DNA of 59,045 nt from a virus. A model generated the notes under the pieces. It saw only the letters and a list, made by a program, of their open reading frames with translations. It had not been told where the DNA came from and ran no database searches. The position numbers and the translations under genes were made by a program. This document shows positions 33,821-40,343 of this stretch, in pieces (position 1 is the stretch's first letter; the number at the start of each line of letters is the position of its first letter). The DNA lies in IMG/VR virus record IMGVR_UViG_3300025151_000040, positions 1 through 59,045 of that record; one strand, written 5' to 3'.

Positions 33821-34214
33821 AGCTAATCTATGGACTCTTGCTCGTAAGCATCTTAATGATTTCTTTCTACAGCGCATTGAAACTGCCATTGAACGAGGAA
33901 TCCCTGATCTATTTTACTGTTCCCCTACTGGCGTTTCCGGTTGGATAGAAGGTAAATATGCTGATAAACCAGTTAAAGAAACATCTAAAGTTAGACTAAA
34001 GATATCTGTTGAGCAAATCGCTTGGCATCGATCATTTTCTCGATATAAAGGGCGTGTATATATCTTAGCTAAAGTCAGTAAGGAAATATATTTATACCGG
34101 CCAGAAATGGCTGAAAAGCTGATTTCTGGCGTTATTTATACCGATTTAAAGGAATTATCTATCGCATCTGATTGGAAATCAATAAAAAAGGCCCTCTCCG
34201 AAGAGAAGGCCTAA
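33813..34214 (+). CDS. VRR-NUC-like PD-(D/E)XK nuclease
   Basis: 133 residues from TTG 33813, overlapping the polymerase by 8 bases. ETAIERGIPDLFY with Asp32 and GWIEGKYA with Glu46-x-Lys48 form the PD-(D/E)XK site, followed by VEQIAWHRSFSRYKGRVYILAKV, a typical Q-x-x-x-x-x-x and beta-strand end of VRR-NUC domains. Such nucleases resolve junctions or trim replication intermediates. The last codons lie in a hairpin that reads as a terminator on the other strand. Confidence 0.8.
   Translation: MSEANLWTLARKHLNDFFLQRIETAIERGIPDLFYCSPTGVSGWIEGKYADKPVKETSKVRLKISVEQIAWHRSFSRYKGRVYILAKVSKEIYLYRPEMAEKLISGVIYTDLKELSIASDWKSIKKALSEEKA
34183..34211 (-). terminator. Minus-strand intrinsic terminator with UUCG loop
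   Basis: On the minus strand the stem is GGCCTTCTC, loop TTCG, GAGAGGGCC, then six T (complement of A 34184-34189). One position is T-G on this strand, a valid wobble, but A-C on the plus strand, and the plus strand has no T run after the hairpin. The structure therefore works only for a transcript moving right to left. It sits inside the 3' end of a plus-strand gene. Confidence 0.65.
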
Positions 34215-34356
34215 AAGGAGTACTCACATCTTATTGTTATAATCTAGGAGGACTATATGAACAAGAATAAACTTTATTGTACTTATAATTAAAATAATTG
34301 CGACAAAATTCTTTCAATCGTATATAATAAATTTAATATAAAGAAAGGAGAATCAA
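34215..34356. promoter_or_regulatory. Intergenic region with overlapping opposite promoters
   Basis: On the plus strand TATAAT at 34238-34243 preceded by TG makes an extended -10 box, and TATAAT at 34323-34328 lies upstream of AAGAAAGGAG and ATG 34357. On the minus strand TTGTTC (complement of 34259-34264), a 17-base spacer and TATAAC (complement of 34236-34241) would start an RNA of about 45 bases ending at the terminator at 34183. That RNA would contain UACUCCUUUU, complementary to the AAAGGAG core used by many genes here. All from inspection. Confidence 0.45.
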
Positions 34357-35121
34357 ATGGCCGACATTGAAGCTATTAAAAAGAAGATCGCAAAACTACT
34401 TGCGATGGCTAACGATTCAGGTGCTTCCGAAGCTGAAGCGCAGATGGCTTTTGAAAAAGCACAGGAATATCTTGCGGAATATAATTTAAACGCAGAAGAT
34501 GTTACTAACGATTTAGAACATGAAGATATTACTGACGAAGCTTTTACAGAGCAAGTAAGAGAGAACTGGCAGATTAGTTTACGAACTGCTACTGCTCGTC
34601 TTTACTTTTGTAAATACTATTACTCAACAGGAGTGCTAGATGAGAACTACAAGAAAGCTACGGAACATAACTACGTTGGTAGACCTCATAATATAGCGGT
34701 TGCGAAATCGATGGTATCGTATCTTATTAATACAATAAAGAAACTAGGAGAAGAACACGTAGCACCTATACCTGGCGATAAACGTACACTTAACGGTATT
34801 CGAAGAAACTTCGAATTAGGTTGCGCTTCTAAAGTTACAGCAAGGGTAAACGAAAGATACCGAGAGATAGAGCAACAAGATCCAGGGCACTATCAAATCG
34901 CAGGAGAGAAAAGTAATCTTCCTGCTCTTTATAAATCAGAGTTAGCTTTATGCCAAGATCATTTAAAGAATCAAGGTATTCATCTTACCACTTCGAAATC
35001 AAGACGTAACGTTACGAATGGTATGGCTTATTCACGAGGTAGAACAGCTGGTGAAAAAGTATCGATAAATACACAAATATCTGGTAAATCAGCTAGTCGA
35101 TATATGTTAGGAAATGGCTAG
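34357..35121 (+). CDS. DUF2786-type protein
   Basis: 254 residues after a strong GAAAGGAG site. The first 45 residues (KKKIAKLLAMANDSGASEAEAQMAFEKAQEYL) are the DUF2786 helical pair, found in many phages and bacteria. The remainder has a YVGRPHNIAVAKSMVSYLINTI helix and a Ser/Arg-rich end with SRGRTAGEKVSI, as in the usual partner region. Function is unknown; the gene heads the block of small early genes. Confidence 0.8.
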   Translation: MADIEAIKKKIAKLLAMANDSGASEAEAQMAFEKAQEYLAEYNLNAEDVTNDLEHEDITDEAFTEQVRENWQISLRTATARLYFCKYYYSTGVLDENYKKATEHNYVGRPHNIAVAKSMVSYLINTIKKLGEEHVAPIPGDKRTLNGIRRNFELGCASKVTARVNERYREIEQQDPGHYQIAGEKSNLPALYKSELALCQDHLKNQGIHLTTSKSRRNVTNGMAYSRGRTAGEKVSINTQISGKSASRYMLGNG

Positions 35122-35392
35122 AAAATACAAAGACTTCGATTTAACAAAATGTGATCTCGTTCATGTTACCTGGTTAGATGCTTTCGATGCATTAGGAACC
35201 GGGTGGCATGAATGGGAGGATATCGAAAAAAAAGCGGTACTAGCAAAGTGTAATAGTGTAGGATATTTGTTTAAGGAAGATGACGAAAAGATCGTGCTTG
35301 TCGCCGATGAAACTGGCGAGTTCGGAAGTAGGATCACGGTCATCCCTAAAAGCTGGCAAATTGATATTAAATATTTGAAGAAACCGAAATGA
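35114..35392 (+). CDS. Conserved small phage protein with VHVTWLDA motif
   Basis: 92 residues, overlapping the previous gene by 8 bases. KCDLVHVTWLDAFD, NSVGYLFKEDDEKIVLVADE and VIPKSWQIDIKYL form a small beta-barrel-like pattern that recurs in phages of many hosts. Function unknown. Coupled by ATGA to the next gene. Confidence 0.75.
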   Translation: MARKYKDFDLTKCDLVHVTWLDAFDALGTGWHEWEDIEKKAVLAKCNSVGYLFKEDDEKIVLVADETGEFGSRITVIPKSWQIDIKYLKKPK

Positions 35393-35616
35393 GAACTGTT
35401 TATCCATATCTGGTAAAACTTTACTATGTTAAAAGTGGTGAACTAAAAAGCATAGAGTTTCAAGAATATGACGACCTAGAGTATTCTAATATCGGTCGTA
35501 TTGTTCAACGCATGGAAGATAAGCTAGGTGTTGATACAGTTAAAAACATATTAGTAAAGCCTGATATTTCTAATATTACAATTACAGGTTATCAAACTCC
35601 TCTCACTATTCATTAG
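35389..35616 (+). CDS. Small early protein, unknown
   Basis: 75 residues, ATG overlapping the previous stop. Mixed alpha/beta, acidic middle (QEYDDLEYSNIGRIVQRM). No motif recognised; retained for coupling and codon pattern. Confidence 0.65.
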   Translation: MRTVYPYLVKLYYVKSGELKSIEFQEYDDLEYSNIGRIVQRMEDKLGVDTVKNILVKPDISNITITGYQTPLTIH

Positions 35617-35671
35617 CGGTTTATACTGTTTCGATTCGTATTTATAATCTATTATAAGAAAGGAAAACATT

Positions 35672-35950
35672 ATGAAAATACGATATGCCCATAGAACTCT
35701 TTTAGAGTTTATTAACCAGTGGTCCTTGCAGCATCACGATCACGGCTATAACGAAAAGTGTTTTAAAGATCTAGAATTAGACATGAACTTCCCTGTAAAA
35801 GAAGTTAAAGATGTTAAGAATAATAATAAGGTAAAGTATGTTACATTTCTTCTTGACGATGAAGGAAAGCATGCTCATTTTTATATGAGAGTCAAAGATT
35901 TCGATGCTCTTCCTATATTCGATACAGGAGAAAGTATTACACTTCACTAA
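35672..35950 (+). CDS. Small early protein, unknown
   Basis: 92 residues. TATAAT at 35643-35648 and AGAAAGGAAAAC lie upstream, so it probably begins a transcript. The sequence has FINQWSLQHHDHGY at the start and YVTFLLDDEGKHAHFYM further on, six histidines in all. No family recognised. Confidence 0.65.
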   Translation: MKIRYAHRTLLEFINQWSLQHHDHGYNEKCFKDLELDMNFPVKEVKDVKNNNKVKYVTFLLDDEGKHAHFYMRVKDFDALPIFDTGESITLH

Positions 35951-35953
35951 TTA

Positions 35954-36157
35954 ATGAAATGGTTTTTAGTAGGCTGGATCTGTTTAGGAGCAGGGGTTGA
36001 TCAGAAATGTGTGCGTATGGGATCTGAAGTTATCCATGAGTCATATAATGAATGTAATGAATACTTTAAGGTAATCAGAGAAGATTTTTCTGATGTAGAA
36101 AACCTTGAATGGAGATTCAGTTGCGTTGAAGCAGGGTTGATTGAAGATGCTTTATAA
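35954..36157 (+). CDS. Small protein with N-terminal hydrophobic segment
   Basis: 67 residues. Residues 1-14 (MKWFLVGWICLGAG) could be a signal or anchor, and four cysteines (about 10, 19, 33 and 57) may pair outside the membrane. It ends where a minus-strand gene ends. No ribosome binding site is obvious, so it may be translated by coupling to the gene just before it. Confidence 0.6.
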   Translation: MKWFLVGWICLGAGVDQKCVRMGSEVIHESYNECNEYFKVIREDFSDVENLEWRFSCVEAGLIEDAL

Positions 36158-36319
36158 AGTTCTTCTTACATAATTAGGAAGAGTGCCATCTTCCTTGTAT
36201 TGATGATAGGCAGCAATCCAATCTTTTTTATATTCAGCTTGTAAGAATTGTTTTAACGCACTATCAACAGTAGGCTCCATAACGAAATAACCACTAATTA
36301 TTTTTAAAAATTTTATCAT
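36152..36319 (-). CDS. 55-residue minus-strand gene
   Basis: Between the plus-strand genes at 35954 and 36541 the minus strand carries an open frame of 55 codons from ATG (complement of 36317-36319) to TAA (complement of 36152-36154). The product begins MIKFLKIISGYFVMEPTVD and continues with SALKQFLQAEYKKDWIAAY and YKEDGTLPNYVRRTL. The regular amphipathic helix and the absence of any plus-strand frame across the stretch support it. The ribosome binding site is weak. It converges with the gene at 35954, overlapping by six bases. Confidence 0.6.
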   Translation of the reverse strand: MIKFLKIISGYFVMEPTVDSALKQFLQAEYKKDWIAAYHQYKEDGTLPNYVRRTL

Positions 36320-36392
36320 GTTGACTTTATACTTTTGTTTATTTAAAAAGATTAGTGTTTATTTTGCACAACTGACATGATAAAAAATAATC

Positions 36393-36472
36393 GGCGGCAT
36401 TTAATAAAAATAAATCCGTGTATATATAGCAAAAAATCACTAGTCGTCTATCCTCGATTAGTTTGTGCCGCC
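36393..36472. repeat. 7-bp inverted repeat closing an 80-base structured segment
   Basis: GGCGGCA at 36393-36399 pairs with TGCCGCC at 36466-36472; both are GC-rich islands in very AT-rich DNA. Inside, ACTAGTCG (36439-36446) pairs with CGATTAGT (36455-36462) over eight positions with one G-T pair. The size recalls a tRNA but no T-arm or anticodon arm can be drawn. A structured RNA, a protein-binding site or an origin element are possible. Confidence 0.5.
36431..36462 (-). terminator. Second minus-strand terminator-like hairpin
   Basis: Read on the minus strand, ACTAATCG, an 8-base loop and CGACTAGT are followed by GA and six T (complement of A 36431-36436). On the plus strand the hairpin is followed only by TTTGTG. 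It could end a short RNA started at the minus-strand TATAAT near 36512. Confidence 0.5.
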
Positions 36473-36540
36473 ACTTAAATATTCTTGTTTAAACTGTTCT
36501 AAAATTTATTTATTATAAAGAAATAAGGAGAAAGACACAT

Positions 36541-36855
36541 ATGACTAAAAAAGCAGTGTACGTTGTTCATAGCAACGATCAAGAACTTCCTAAAGCTATT
36601 GGCGATAAGAAGCCAGATCTTAAGGAACTTCAAGAACACGTCGGCGGTTATATTCAAATATTACCAGGTCGACTTAACGGTAGATCTTGTTCTATCGTTA
36701 TTAATGAAGAGGGTAAAATCTACGGAATGCCTCCTAATAAACTTGCTACGGAATATTGGCACGAGTATTACAAGTGGAAATTCAAGGCGAAAGCTGAGGA
36801 TCTCATAGACGTAATAGCTGGCCCTGCTGTTATACTAGAGGGTTACCGTTTATGA
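36541..36855 (+). CDS. DUF3846-like early protein
   Basis: 104 residues after AATAAGGAGAAAG. LKELQEHVGGYIQILPG, then INEEGKIYGMPPNKLATEYW and DVIAGPAVIL match the order of DUF3846 proteins (VGG, NEEG, PxN, GxAvil), small alpha/beta proteins of unknown role carried by many phages. Coupled to the next gene by a 4-base overlap. Confidence 0.75.
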   Translation: MTKKAVYVVHSNDQELPKAIGDKKPDLKELQEHVGGYIQILPGRLNGRSCSIVINEEGKIYGMPPNKLATEYWHEYYKWKFKAKAEDLIDVIAGPAVILEGYRL

Positions 36856-37169
36856 ACGGCCAATACAAAGCTTTAGATACGGTTCGAGATTACTTGAGCC
36901 GTATTCTTCATAGTGATAGGCCAGATAATATGGATCTACTAATGTTCGATGACGAAGTTGTTATCGGTTATTCTCAGGCTGAAGGCTACTACTATTTTCG
37001 TTGTTATGAAGATACGAAATGGGGTGGCTCAGAATCTGTTCGAGGGTGGCTCGATGATATTAAAGATCAAACTATTATTAAAAGGTTTAACGATCTCATG
37101 GCTCATTACGACTATCAAGGATTTGAGATCCTTGAGGAATTATACGGAGTGTTTTATGGCGACAAATGA
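36852..37169 (+). CDS. Small acidic early protein
   Basis: 105 residues, overlapping the previous gene by 4 bases. Aromatic and acidic: DNMDLLMFDDEVVIGYSQAEGYYYFRCYED then a helical end. No family recognised. Confidence 0.65.
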   Translation: MNGQYKALDTVRDYLSRILHSDRPDNMDLLMFDDEVVIGYSQAEGYYYFRCYEDTKWGGSESVRGWLDDIKDQTIIKRFNDLMAHYDYQGFEILEELYGVFYGDK

Positions 37170-37431
37170 TAAAGACTATATGGCCAGTTATATGCGTGGC
37201 TATATGAGAAACAAGAAGGTATATTACCTGAATGACATCACGAGTGCTTGTATGGAAAAGATTTTATACCATTGGCAGCGCCGTGCGGAAAAAGAAGGGA
37301 TAGTAGGAAAGATTACAAAAAACTTAATCTTAAACCATATTGTCCAAGACTATATGAAGAAATCGGTTCCTAATGGTAAGGAATTTCTTTATAATAAAAT
37401 AAAGGAGAAAGATAATGCAACAGAAAGTTAA
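37156..37431 (+). CDS. Small basic early protein
   Basis: 91 residues from ATG 37156, chosen because CGGAG lies seven bases upstream; an in-frame ATG about 200 bases earlier would be buried in the preceding gene. MASYMRGYMRNKKVYYLNDI is followed by a helical HWQRRAEKEGIVGKITKNLILNHIVQDYMKK, which looks like a short DNA-binding ribbon or helix protein. Function unknown. Confidence 0.65.
   Translation: MATNDKDYMASYMRGYMRNKKVYYLNDITSACMEKILYHWQRRAEKEGIVGKITKNLILNHIVQDYMKKSVPNGKEFLYNKIKEKDNATES
37390..37411 (+). promoter_or_regulatory. TATAATAAA plus ribosome binding site module
   Basis: TATAAT at 37390-37395 is followed at once by AAAATAAAGGAGAAAG and ATG 37415. The same arrangement, TATAATAAA then AAGGAGAAAG within about ten bases, occurs before the genes at 40801 and, in weaker form, 41564, 40344 and 34357. 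It lies inside the 3' end of the previous gene. Confidence 0.45.
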
Positions 37432-37645
37432 GACTATACATCGTGTAGAAAGTATTAGCACATCTTCTATAGAGAATCAATTAGAGGGTATCTTTCGTGC
37501 TCATGTTAATATGTGTAATGAGATATCAACTTTAAGAAAATGTCTTAATTCAATTATGGGTAAGATTTTAATTGAAAAGGAGGTAGAGATTGTCAACGAT
37601 AAAACGAATACACATCAATCAGTCGATCCTTCGCCGAAATCATAA
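37415..37645 (+). CDS. Small early protein, unknown
   Basis: 76 residues behind TAAAGGAGAAAGATA. Helical, with ISTSSIENQLEGIFRAHVNM and LRKCLNSIMGKILIEKE. The 3' part overlaps the next gene by 56 bases in another frame, a large overlap even for this genome. No family recognised. Confidence 0.6.
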   Translation: MQQKVKTIHRVESISTSSIENQLEGIFRAHVNMCNEISTLRKCLNSIMGKILIEKEVEIVNDKTNTHQSVDPSPKS

Positions 37646-37871
37646 GACAGGAGATCGAGAAGCTTGCATCACGATTAAGACGAGAGGTCGATCTATCTAT
37701 GCGCAGAACGTAGATATTATGGGTAAATCGGAAGTTGTCTACTCACACGATAAACCTCTTAAATGCGGTGCTAGAATATGGATAGAAACGACAGCGCCCG
37801 TTTGGTATTTACCACCAGGGTATAAAAGTATGGTATTATTAGCAGAGAAAGGAGAAAGTGATCATGTATAA
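37590..37871 (+). CDS. Small early protein, unknown
   Basis: 93 residues from TTG 37590, supported by AAAAGGAGGTAGAGA upstream. Basic N-terminus (IKRIHINQSILRRNHKTG) and a beta-rich remainder ending near VWYLPPGYKSMVLLAEKG. No family recognised. Confidence 0.6.
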   Translation: MSTIKRIHINQSILRRNHKTGDREACITIKTRGRSIYAQNVDIMGKSEVVYSHDKPLKCGARIWIETTAPVWYLPPGYKSMVLLAEKGESDHV

Positions 37872-37971
37872 ATATACACATATCGCAGATGTACTTATTA
37901 ATAAGTACGGTTGGCAACGAGTTCCGTGGTTTAAAAGTTGGAGGGAGGTCTATATTGTCAGACGAGTATAG
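37864..37971 (+). CDS. 35-residue early peptide
   Basis: ATG 37864 has AGAAAGGAGAAAGTGATC upstream at normal distance. The product MYKYTHIADVLINKYGWQRV plus 15 residues is aromatic and basic. Both ends overlap neighbouring genes, as elsewhere in this block. Function unknown. Confidence 0.55.
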   Translation: MYKYTHIADVLINKYGWQRVPWFKSWREVYIVRRV

Positions 37972-38299
37972 CAAATATAGAAATATCGAGCATTGGGTAA
38001 CTGATACTCAGAGCAAACAGACGATTCGAGAAATCTCTAATCACGGTTGCGTTTCGGGTATCGTTACGGAACTGATCTATTATAGTGATACAGTGAAGTT
38101 TTATAATGCTTTTGAGGACGAGATATGGAATCGATTAGATGCTGCCGCTACGAATATAGGAAGCAGTGATATCATTTCATTTATCGGAACATATCTTGAT
38201 ACTAAGCATATCGGAAGCTTAACCCAATTCAAGAATGCTTTAGCTTGGTGGGCAGTCGAAGATGTAGCAAACGATTTAGGTAATAGAGAAGAGATATGA
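37955..38299 (+). CDS. DUF7222-like conserved phage protein
   Basis: 114 residues from TTG 37955, chosen for the GGAGGGAGG site just upstream and because the conserved part begins SDEYSKYRNIEHWVTDTQSK. Then come HGCVSGIVTELIYYSDT and QFKNALAWWAVEDVANDL. This protein is widespread in phages of marine and soil bacteria; function unknown. An in-frame ATG at 37889 has no site. Confidence 0.75.
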   Translation: MSDEYSKYRNIEHWVTDTQSKQTIREISNHGCVSGIVTELIYYSDTVKFYNAFEDEIWNRLDAAATNIGSSDIISFIGTYLDTKHIGSLTQFKNALAWWAVEDVANDLGNREEI

Positions 38300-38514
38300 T
38301 GGGTATATATAGTCTACCGACTAGGTTGTTTAAGCTAGAAATAAGGCTCAGGCATCAGCTAAGTAAACAAATATTAGAAGGTAGAACTAATGAAGGCATT
38401 CTTGTACGAGGAATAAAGAATGAGAACAGATTTAATACACTAATGCAACGATATCATGTAGTAACGAAACATGTTCGTGAGTATTTGGACAGTCATGAAA
38501 GGAGTACAAAATGA
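38296..38514 (+). CDS. Small basic early protein
   Basis: 72 residues, 4-base overlap on both sides. Rich in Arg and His, helical (LFKLEIRLRHQLSKQIL, MQRYHVVTKHVREYLDSH). Possibly nucleic acid binding. No family recognised. Confidence 0.65.
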   Translation: MMGIYSLPTRLFKLEIRLRHQLSKQILEGRTNEGILVRGIKNENRFNTLMQRYHVVTKHVREYLDSHERSTK

Positions 38515-38717
38515 TAAATCCAGAGGTAGTAGTAGATAAAGTAGGACGTATTTTTGATAAACTTAATGTAAACGAAAAGTACAGATTTACATATAAAGAA
38601 ATGCAATTGTTAAAAGAAGCTGCAATGTTAGATTTACTAACATCTAGTCAATTACGAGGCTTAATTTTAGTTCTTGCTGATGAATATATCTTAAAACCCG
38701 AATTTACTAGTGATTAA
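38511..38717 (+). CDS. Small helical early protein
   Basis: 68 residues behind GAAAGGAGTACAAA. YRFTYKEMQLLKEAAMLDLL and LRGLILVLADEYIL are amphipathic helices. It ends the run that began at 35114. Function unknown. Confidence 0.65.
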   Translation: MINPEVVVDKVGRIFDKLNVNEKYRFTYKEMQLLKEAAMLDLLTSSQLRGLILVLADEYILKPEFTSD

Positions 38718-38927
38718 AAAAGCAATTGAGAAAATCAGTAAATCTTAATCGCTAAATGGCAATCCCTAATCCTAAATGGTTATTATTATTGTATATCAAT
38801 AAGAATAAAGGGATTAGTATAGAATTCAGAGGCAATCCAGGCAATCCACACGGAGGCCATTCAGAGGCCAAATGATGAATTGTATTTATATAAAAAGGCC
38901 TCTATATAGTATAGAAAGGAGATTTGT
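38718..38927 (+). other. 210-bp intergenic region with nested repeats
   Basis: Contains CTAATCC (near 38767) and GGATTAG (near 38812) as arms of a long stem, a short direct repeat GGCAATCCAGGCAATCC near 38831-38847, GAGGCC (38864-38869) with GGCCTC (38897-38902) as a second inverted pair, and TATAGT at 38905-38910 before GAAAGGAG. It may be a structured leader for the tiny gene at 38928. Confidence 0.4.
38756..38875 (+). CDS. Possible 39-residue gene
   Basis: An ATG frame of 39 codons within the intergenic region: MAIPNPKWLLLLYINKNKG followed by a Gly/Asn/Pro/His-rich end with the repeat GNPGNP. No ribosome binding site precedes it, and the DNA also has paired arms, so RNA structure could explain the sequence instead. 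Confidence 0.3.
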   Translation: MAIPNPKWLLLLYINKNKGISIEFRGNPGNPHGGHSEAK

Positions 38928-38990
38928 ATGGATATACTATTGTGGGCTGTAGTAATTATAGGCGCTTATATTGTGCTACACTTAAATTAA
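38928..38990 (+). CDS. 20-residue membrane peptide
   Basis: ATG behind a strong AGAAAGGAGATTTGT. The product MDILLWAVVIIGAYIVLHLN is a single membrane span with almost nothing else. Two other peptides of this kind occur at 39710 and 43127, each with clear translation signals. Confidence 0.6.
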   Translation: MDILLWAVVIIGAYIVLHLN

Positions 38991-39054
38991 TAAAAATGTT
39001 TACTACGGCGGTTTTTCGTATTAGTATTAAAAAAATAGAAAGGAGAAAGCAGTT

Positions 39055-39417
39055 ATGTCTGTTTCAACTAATACCCAAAAGGGTAAATCTAAAACTCCTA
39101 AGGCTGTAAAAGCCAAAGGTGTTAAAGCTAAGAGTAAGGTTGCACCTACTCCTAGAGAAAAACAGGGCACATATAAATACGACAGAGATGCTCGTATACA
39201 GATATGTGTAGAGAAAAACCCAAAGAGAGAAGGCTCTAAGGGTTATAAGATGTTTGAGATCTACAAGAATGGTCTTACTATTCGAGAGTTCTTAGCATCT
39301 GGTGGTAGAACCATCGATATCGATTGGGATAGAGAACGAGGTTTTATCGCTACAGAAGATAGAGATAAAGAGGGTATGGCAAGTAAAACCCCTAAAGCTA
39401 CCTTTACTTTAAAGTAA
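39055..39417 (+). CDS. Early protein with NPK-GSK motif (paralogue 1)
   Basis: 120 residues behind GAAAGGAGAAAGCAGTT. A basic 35-residue N-terminus (KGKSKTPKAVKAKGVKAKSK) precedes the domain: RIQICVEKNPKREGSKGYKM, FEIYKNGLTIREFLASGG and IDIDWDRERGFI. The NPKRxGSK..(F)EIY..G.T..E.L..GG...D..WD pattern occurs in many phages. The genes at 42540 and 43282 share it in diverged form. DNA or RNA binding is likely but unproven. Confidence 0.75.
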   Translation: MSVSTNTQKGKSKTPKAVKAKGVKAKSKVAPTPREKQGTYKYDRDARIQICVEKNPKREGSKGYKMFEIYKNGLTIREFLASGGRTIDIDWDRERGFIATEDRDKEGMASKTPKATFTLK

Positions 39418-39473
39418 TTGTATACTTTGTTTTTATTATTCTTAGTATTATTTTATATTCATTTTCTTTTTCT

Positions 39474-39500
39474 GATAGGGGTCGTATTCCGGCCCCTGTC
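39474..39500 (+). other. GC-rich hairpin in the 39.4-39.5 kb spacer
   Basis: GATAGGGG (39474-39481) pairs with CCCCTGTC (39493-39500) with an 11-base loop. No T run follows, so it is not a standard terminator; it lies 28 bases before ATG 39528 and close to its AAGGAGG site, where it could affect translation or stabilise the 5' end. Confidence 0.45.
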
Positions 39501-39527
39501 TATTAATCATAAACCAAGGAGGCTTAT

Positions 39528-39713
39528 ATGGCAAACACTGTAGAAGATATTATCAACGATATAGTATGCGATAAGGTTGAGGAAGAAGTCAACAACGCAG
39601 ATATTGAAACTATGGTCGAAGATAAGGTCGGCGAATACTTAGACGACAATATTGTTGAACTAATCAAAAACAACTTAGATGATATAGTTAAACTGCTGAA
39701 AGACAAGTTATGA
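39528..39713 (+). CDS. 61-residue acidic protein
   Basis: Strong CCAAGGAGG site. The product is highly acidic and hydrophobic in alternation (VEDIINDIVCDKVEEEVNNA, DNIVELIKNNLDDIVKLL), a pattern of amphipathic helices. Small acidic early proteins may act as DNA mimics or inhibitors of host factors; this is only a suggestion. Confidence 0.7.
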   Translation: MANTVEDIINDIVCDKVEEEVNNADIETMVEDKVGEYLDDNIVELIKNNLDDIVKLLKDKL

Positions 39714-39784
39714 GATTAAATCAGCAAACTACCATAATTGTACTGTTATTACTGTTAGTCTTAAAACAGTACGGTGTCTTATGA
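39710..39784 (+). CDS. 24-residue membrane peptide
   Basis: Start and stop both overlap the neighbours by four bases (ATGA), which ties it into the operon. MRLNQQTTIIVLLLLLVLKQ is one hydrophobic span with polar ends. Second of three tiny membrane peptides in the early region. Confidence 0.6.
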   Translation: MRLNQQTTIIVLLLLLVLKQYGVL

Positions 39785-40311
39785 ATATCTTTGCTCTTTC
39801 ACGATGTGCTCAAACGTCAGCTGAATGGCTATGCGATAAGCATGTCGTGAAGATGATATTAGAAACAGGCCAGATGTTATCGACAGCTCATCATGAGTTA
39901 AAATCTAAACATCTTGGTAGATATAAATATTATGAACCAGCATATGTAAATCACCCATGTACTGTATGGGCTAGAACTTCTCATGCTAATTACTTCTGGT
40001 TATACGAACACTTTGAAAGACTATGTCAACTGTACGAAGAGATATACCACAGAACTCATAAGACATGGGTTAAACTTCACAAAGCTTGTAGTATGAGTCC
40101 ATTCGAATTAACTGGTCCTTTTAAAACACCTGATAGTAGCTTGATTGACTTGACTGAGTTTCCTCAATGTATGCCAGATAAATACAAAGATACAGATTCA
40201 CACTTAGCATATCGAAGATATTACATAGGTGAAAAGCTACATTTCGCAGAGTACAAGAGTAGAAAGATTCCTGCGTGGATTGCTTCAAAAGATGTTTATC
40301 TTGATAATTAA
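39781..40311 (+). CDS. Conserved phage protein with CDKHVVKM motif
   Basis: 176 residues. CDKHVVKMILETGQMLSTAHH, NHPCTVWARTSHANYFWLYEH and a C-terminal YRRYYIGEKLHFAEYKSR then IPAWI are conserved blocks of a family present in many tailed phages, sometimes loosely linked to pyrimidine dimer glycosylases. I cannot confirm an enzyme activity from the sequence. Coupled to the membrane peptide upstream. Confidence 0.75.
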   Translation: MNIFALSRCAQTSAEWLCDKHVVKMILETGQMLSTAHHELKSKHLGRYKYYEPAYVNHPCTVWARTSHANYFWLYEHFERLCQLYEEIYHRTHKTWVKLHKACSMSPFELTGPFKTPDSSLIDLTEFPQCMPDKYKDTDSHLAYRRYYIGEKLHFAEYKSRKIPAWIASKDVYLDN

Positions 40312-40343
40312 TTCTTTATTATAAAATTATAAGGAGAAAGAAT

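Larger units (their letters stand above)
36320..36540. other. 221-bp non-coding region with RNA-like structure
   Basis: No gene of credible length. It holds the upstream side of the minus-strand gene, an 80-base segment closed by an inverted repeat, a hairpin with a minus-strand T run, and a plus-strand TATAAA (36514-36519) before AAATAAGGAGAAAG that leads into ATG 36541. A TATAAT on the minus strand (complement of 36512-36517) overlaps it. Confidence 0.55.

Noticed and set aside
34190-34211. Plus-strand terminator after the VRR-NUC-like gene
   Set aside because: The plus-strand stem contains an A-C mismatch and is followed by TAAAAGGAG, not by a T run.
34257-34292. 11-codon leader-like frame with AGGAGG
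   Set aside because: The putative Shine-Dalgarno overlaps the predicted transcription start and the peptide has no attenuation-type codon run; it is probably accidental.
36393-36473. tRNA-like segment with a 7-bp acceptor-type stem and a following A
   Set aside because: No T-arm with TTC loop, no D-arm and no anticodon arm can be drawn on either strand; only the closing stem and one 8-bp hairpin exist.
36949-37155. N-terminal extension of the gene at 37156 from an in-frame ATG at 36949
   Set aside because: It would run for 200 bases inside another gene, in a composition unlike a real protein, and the inner ATG has a proper site.
37864-37971. An alternative longer start at 37889 for the gene called from 37955
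   Set aside because: The ATG at 37889 has no ribosome binding site and lies inside the 35-codon gene; TTG 37955 has GGAGGGAGG just upstream and starts at the conserved part.
39524-39706. Minus-strand frame opposite the acidic gene at 39528
   Set aside because: Ser/Ile-rich translation is the mirror of Asp/Asn/Val-rich codons, and only the plus strand has a ribosome binding site.
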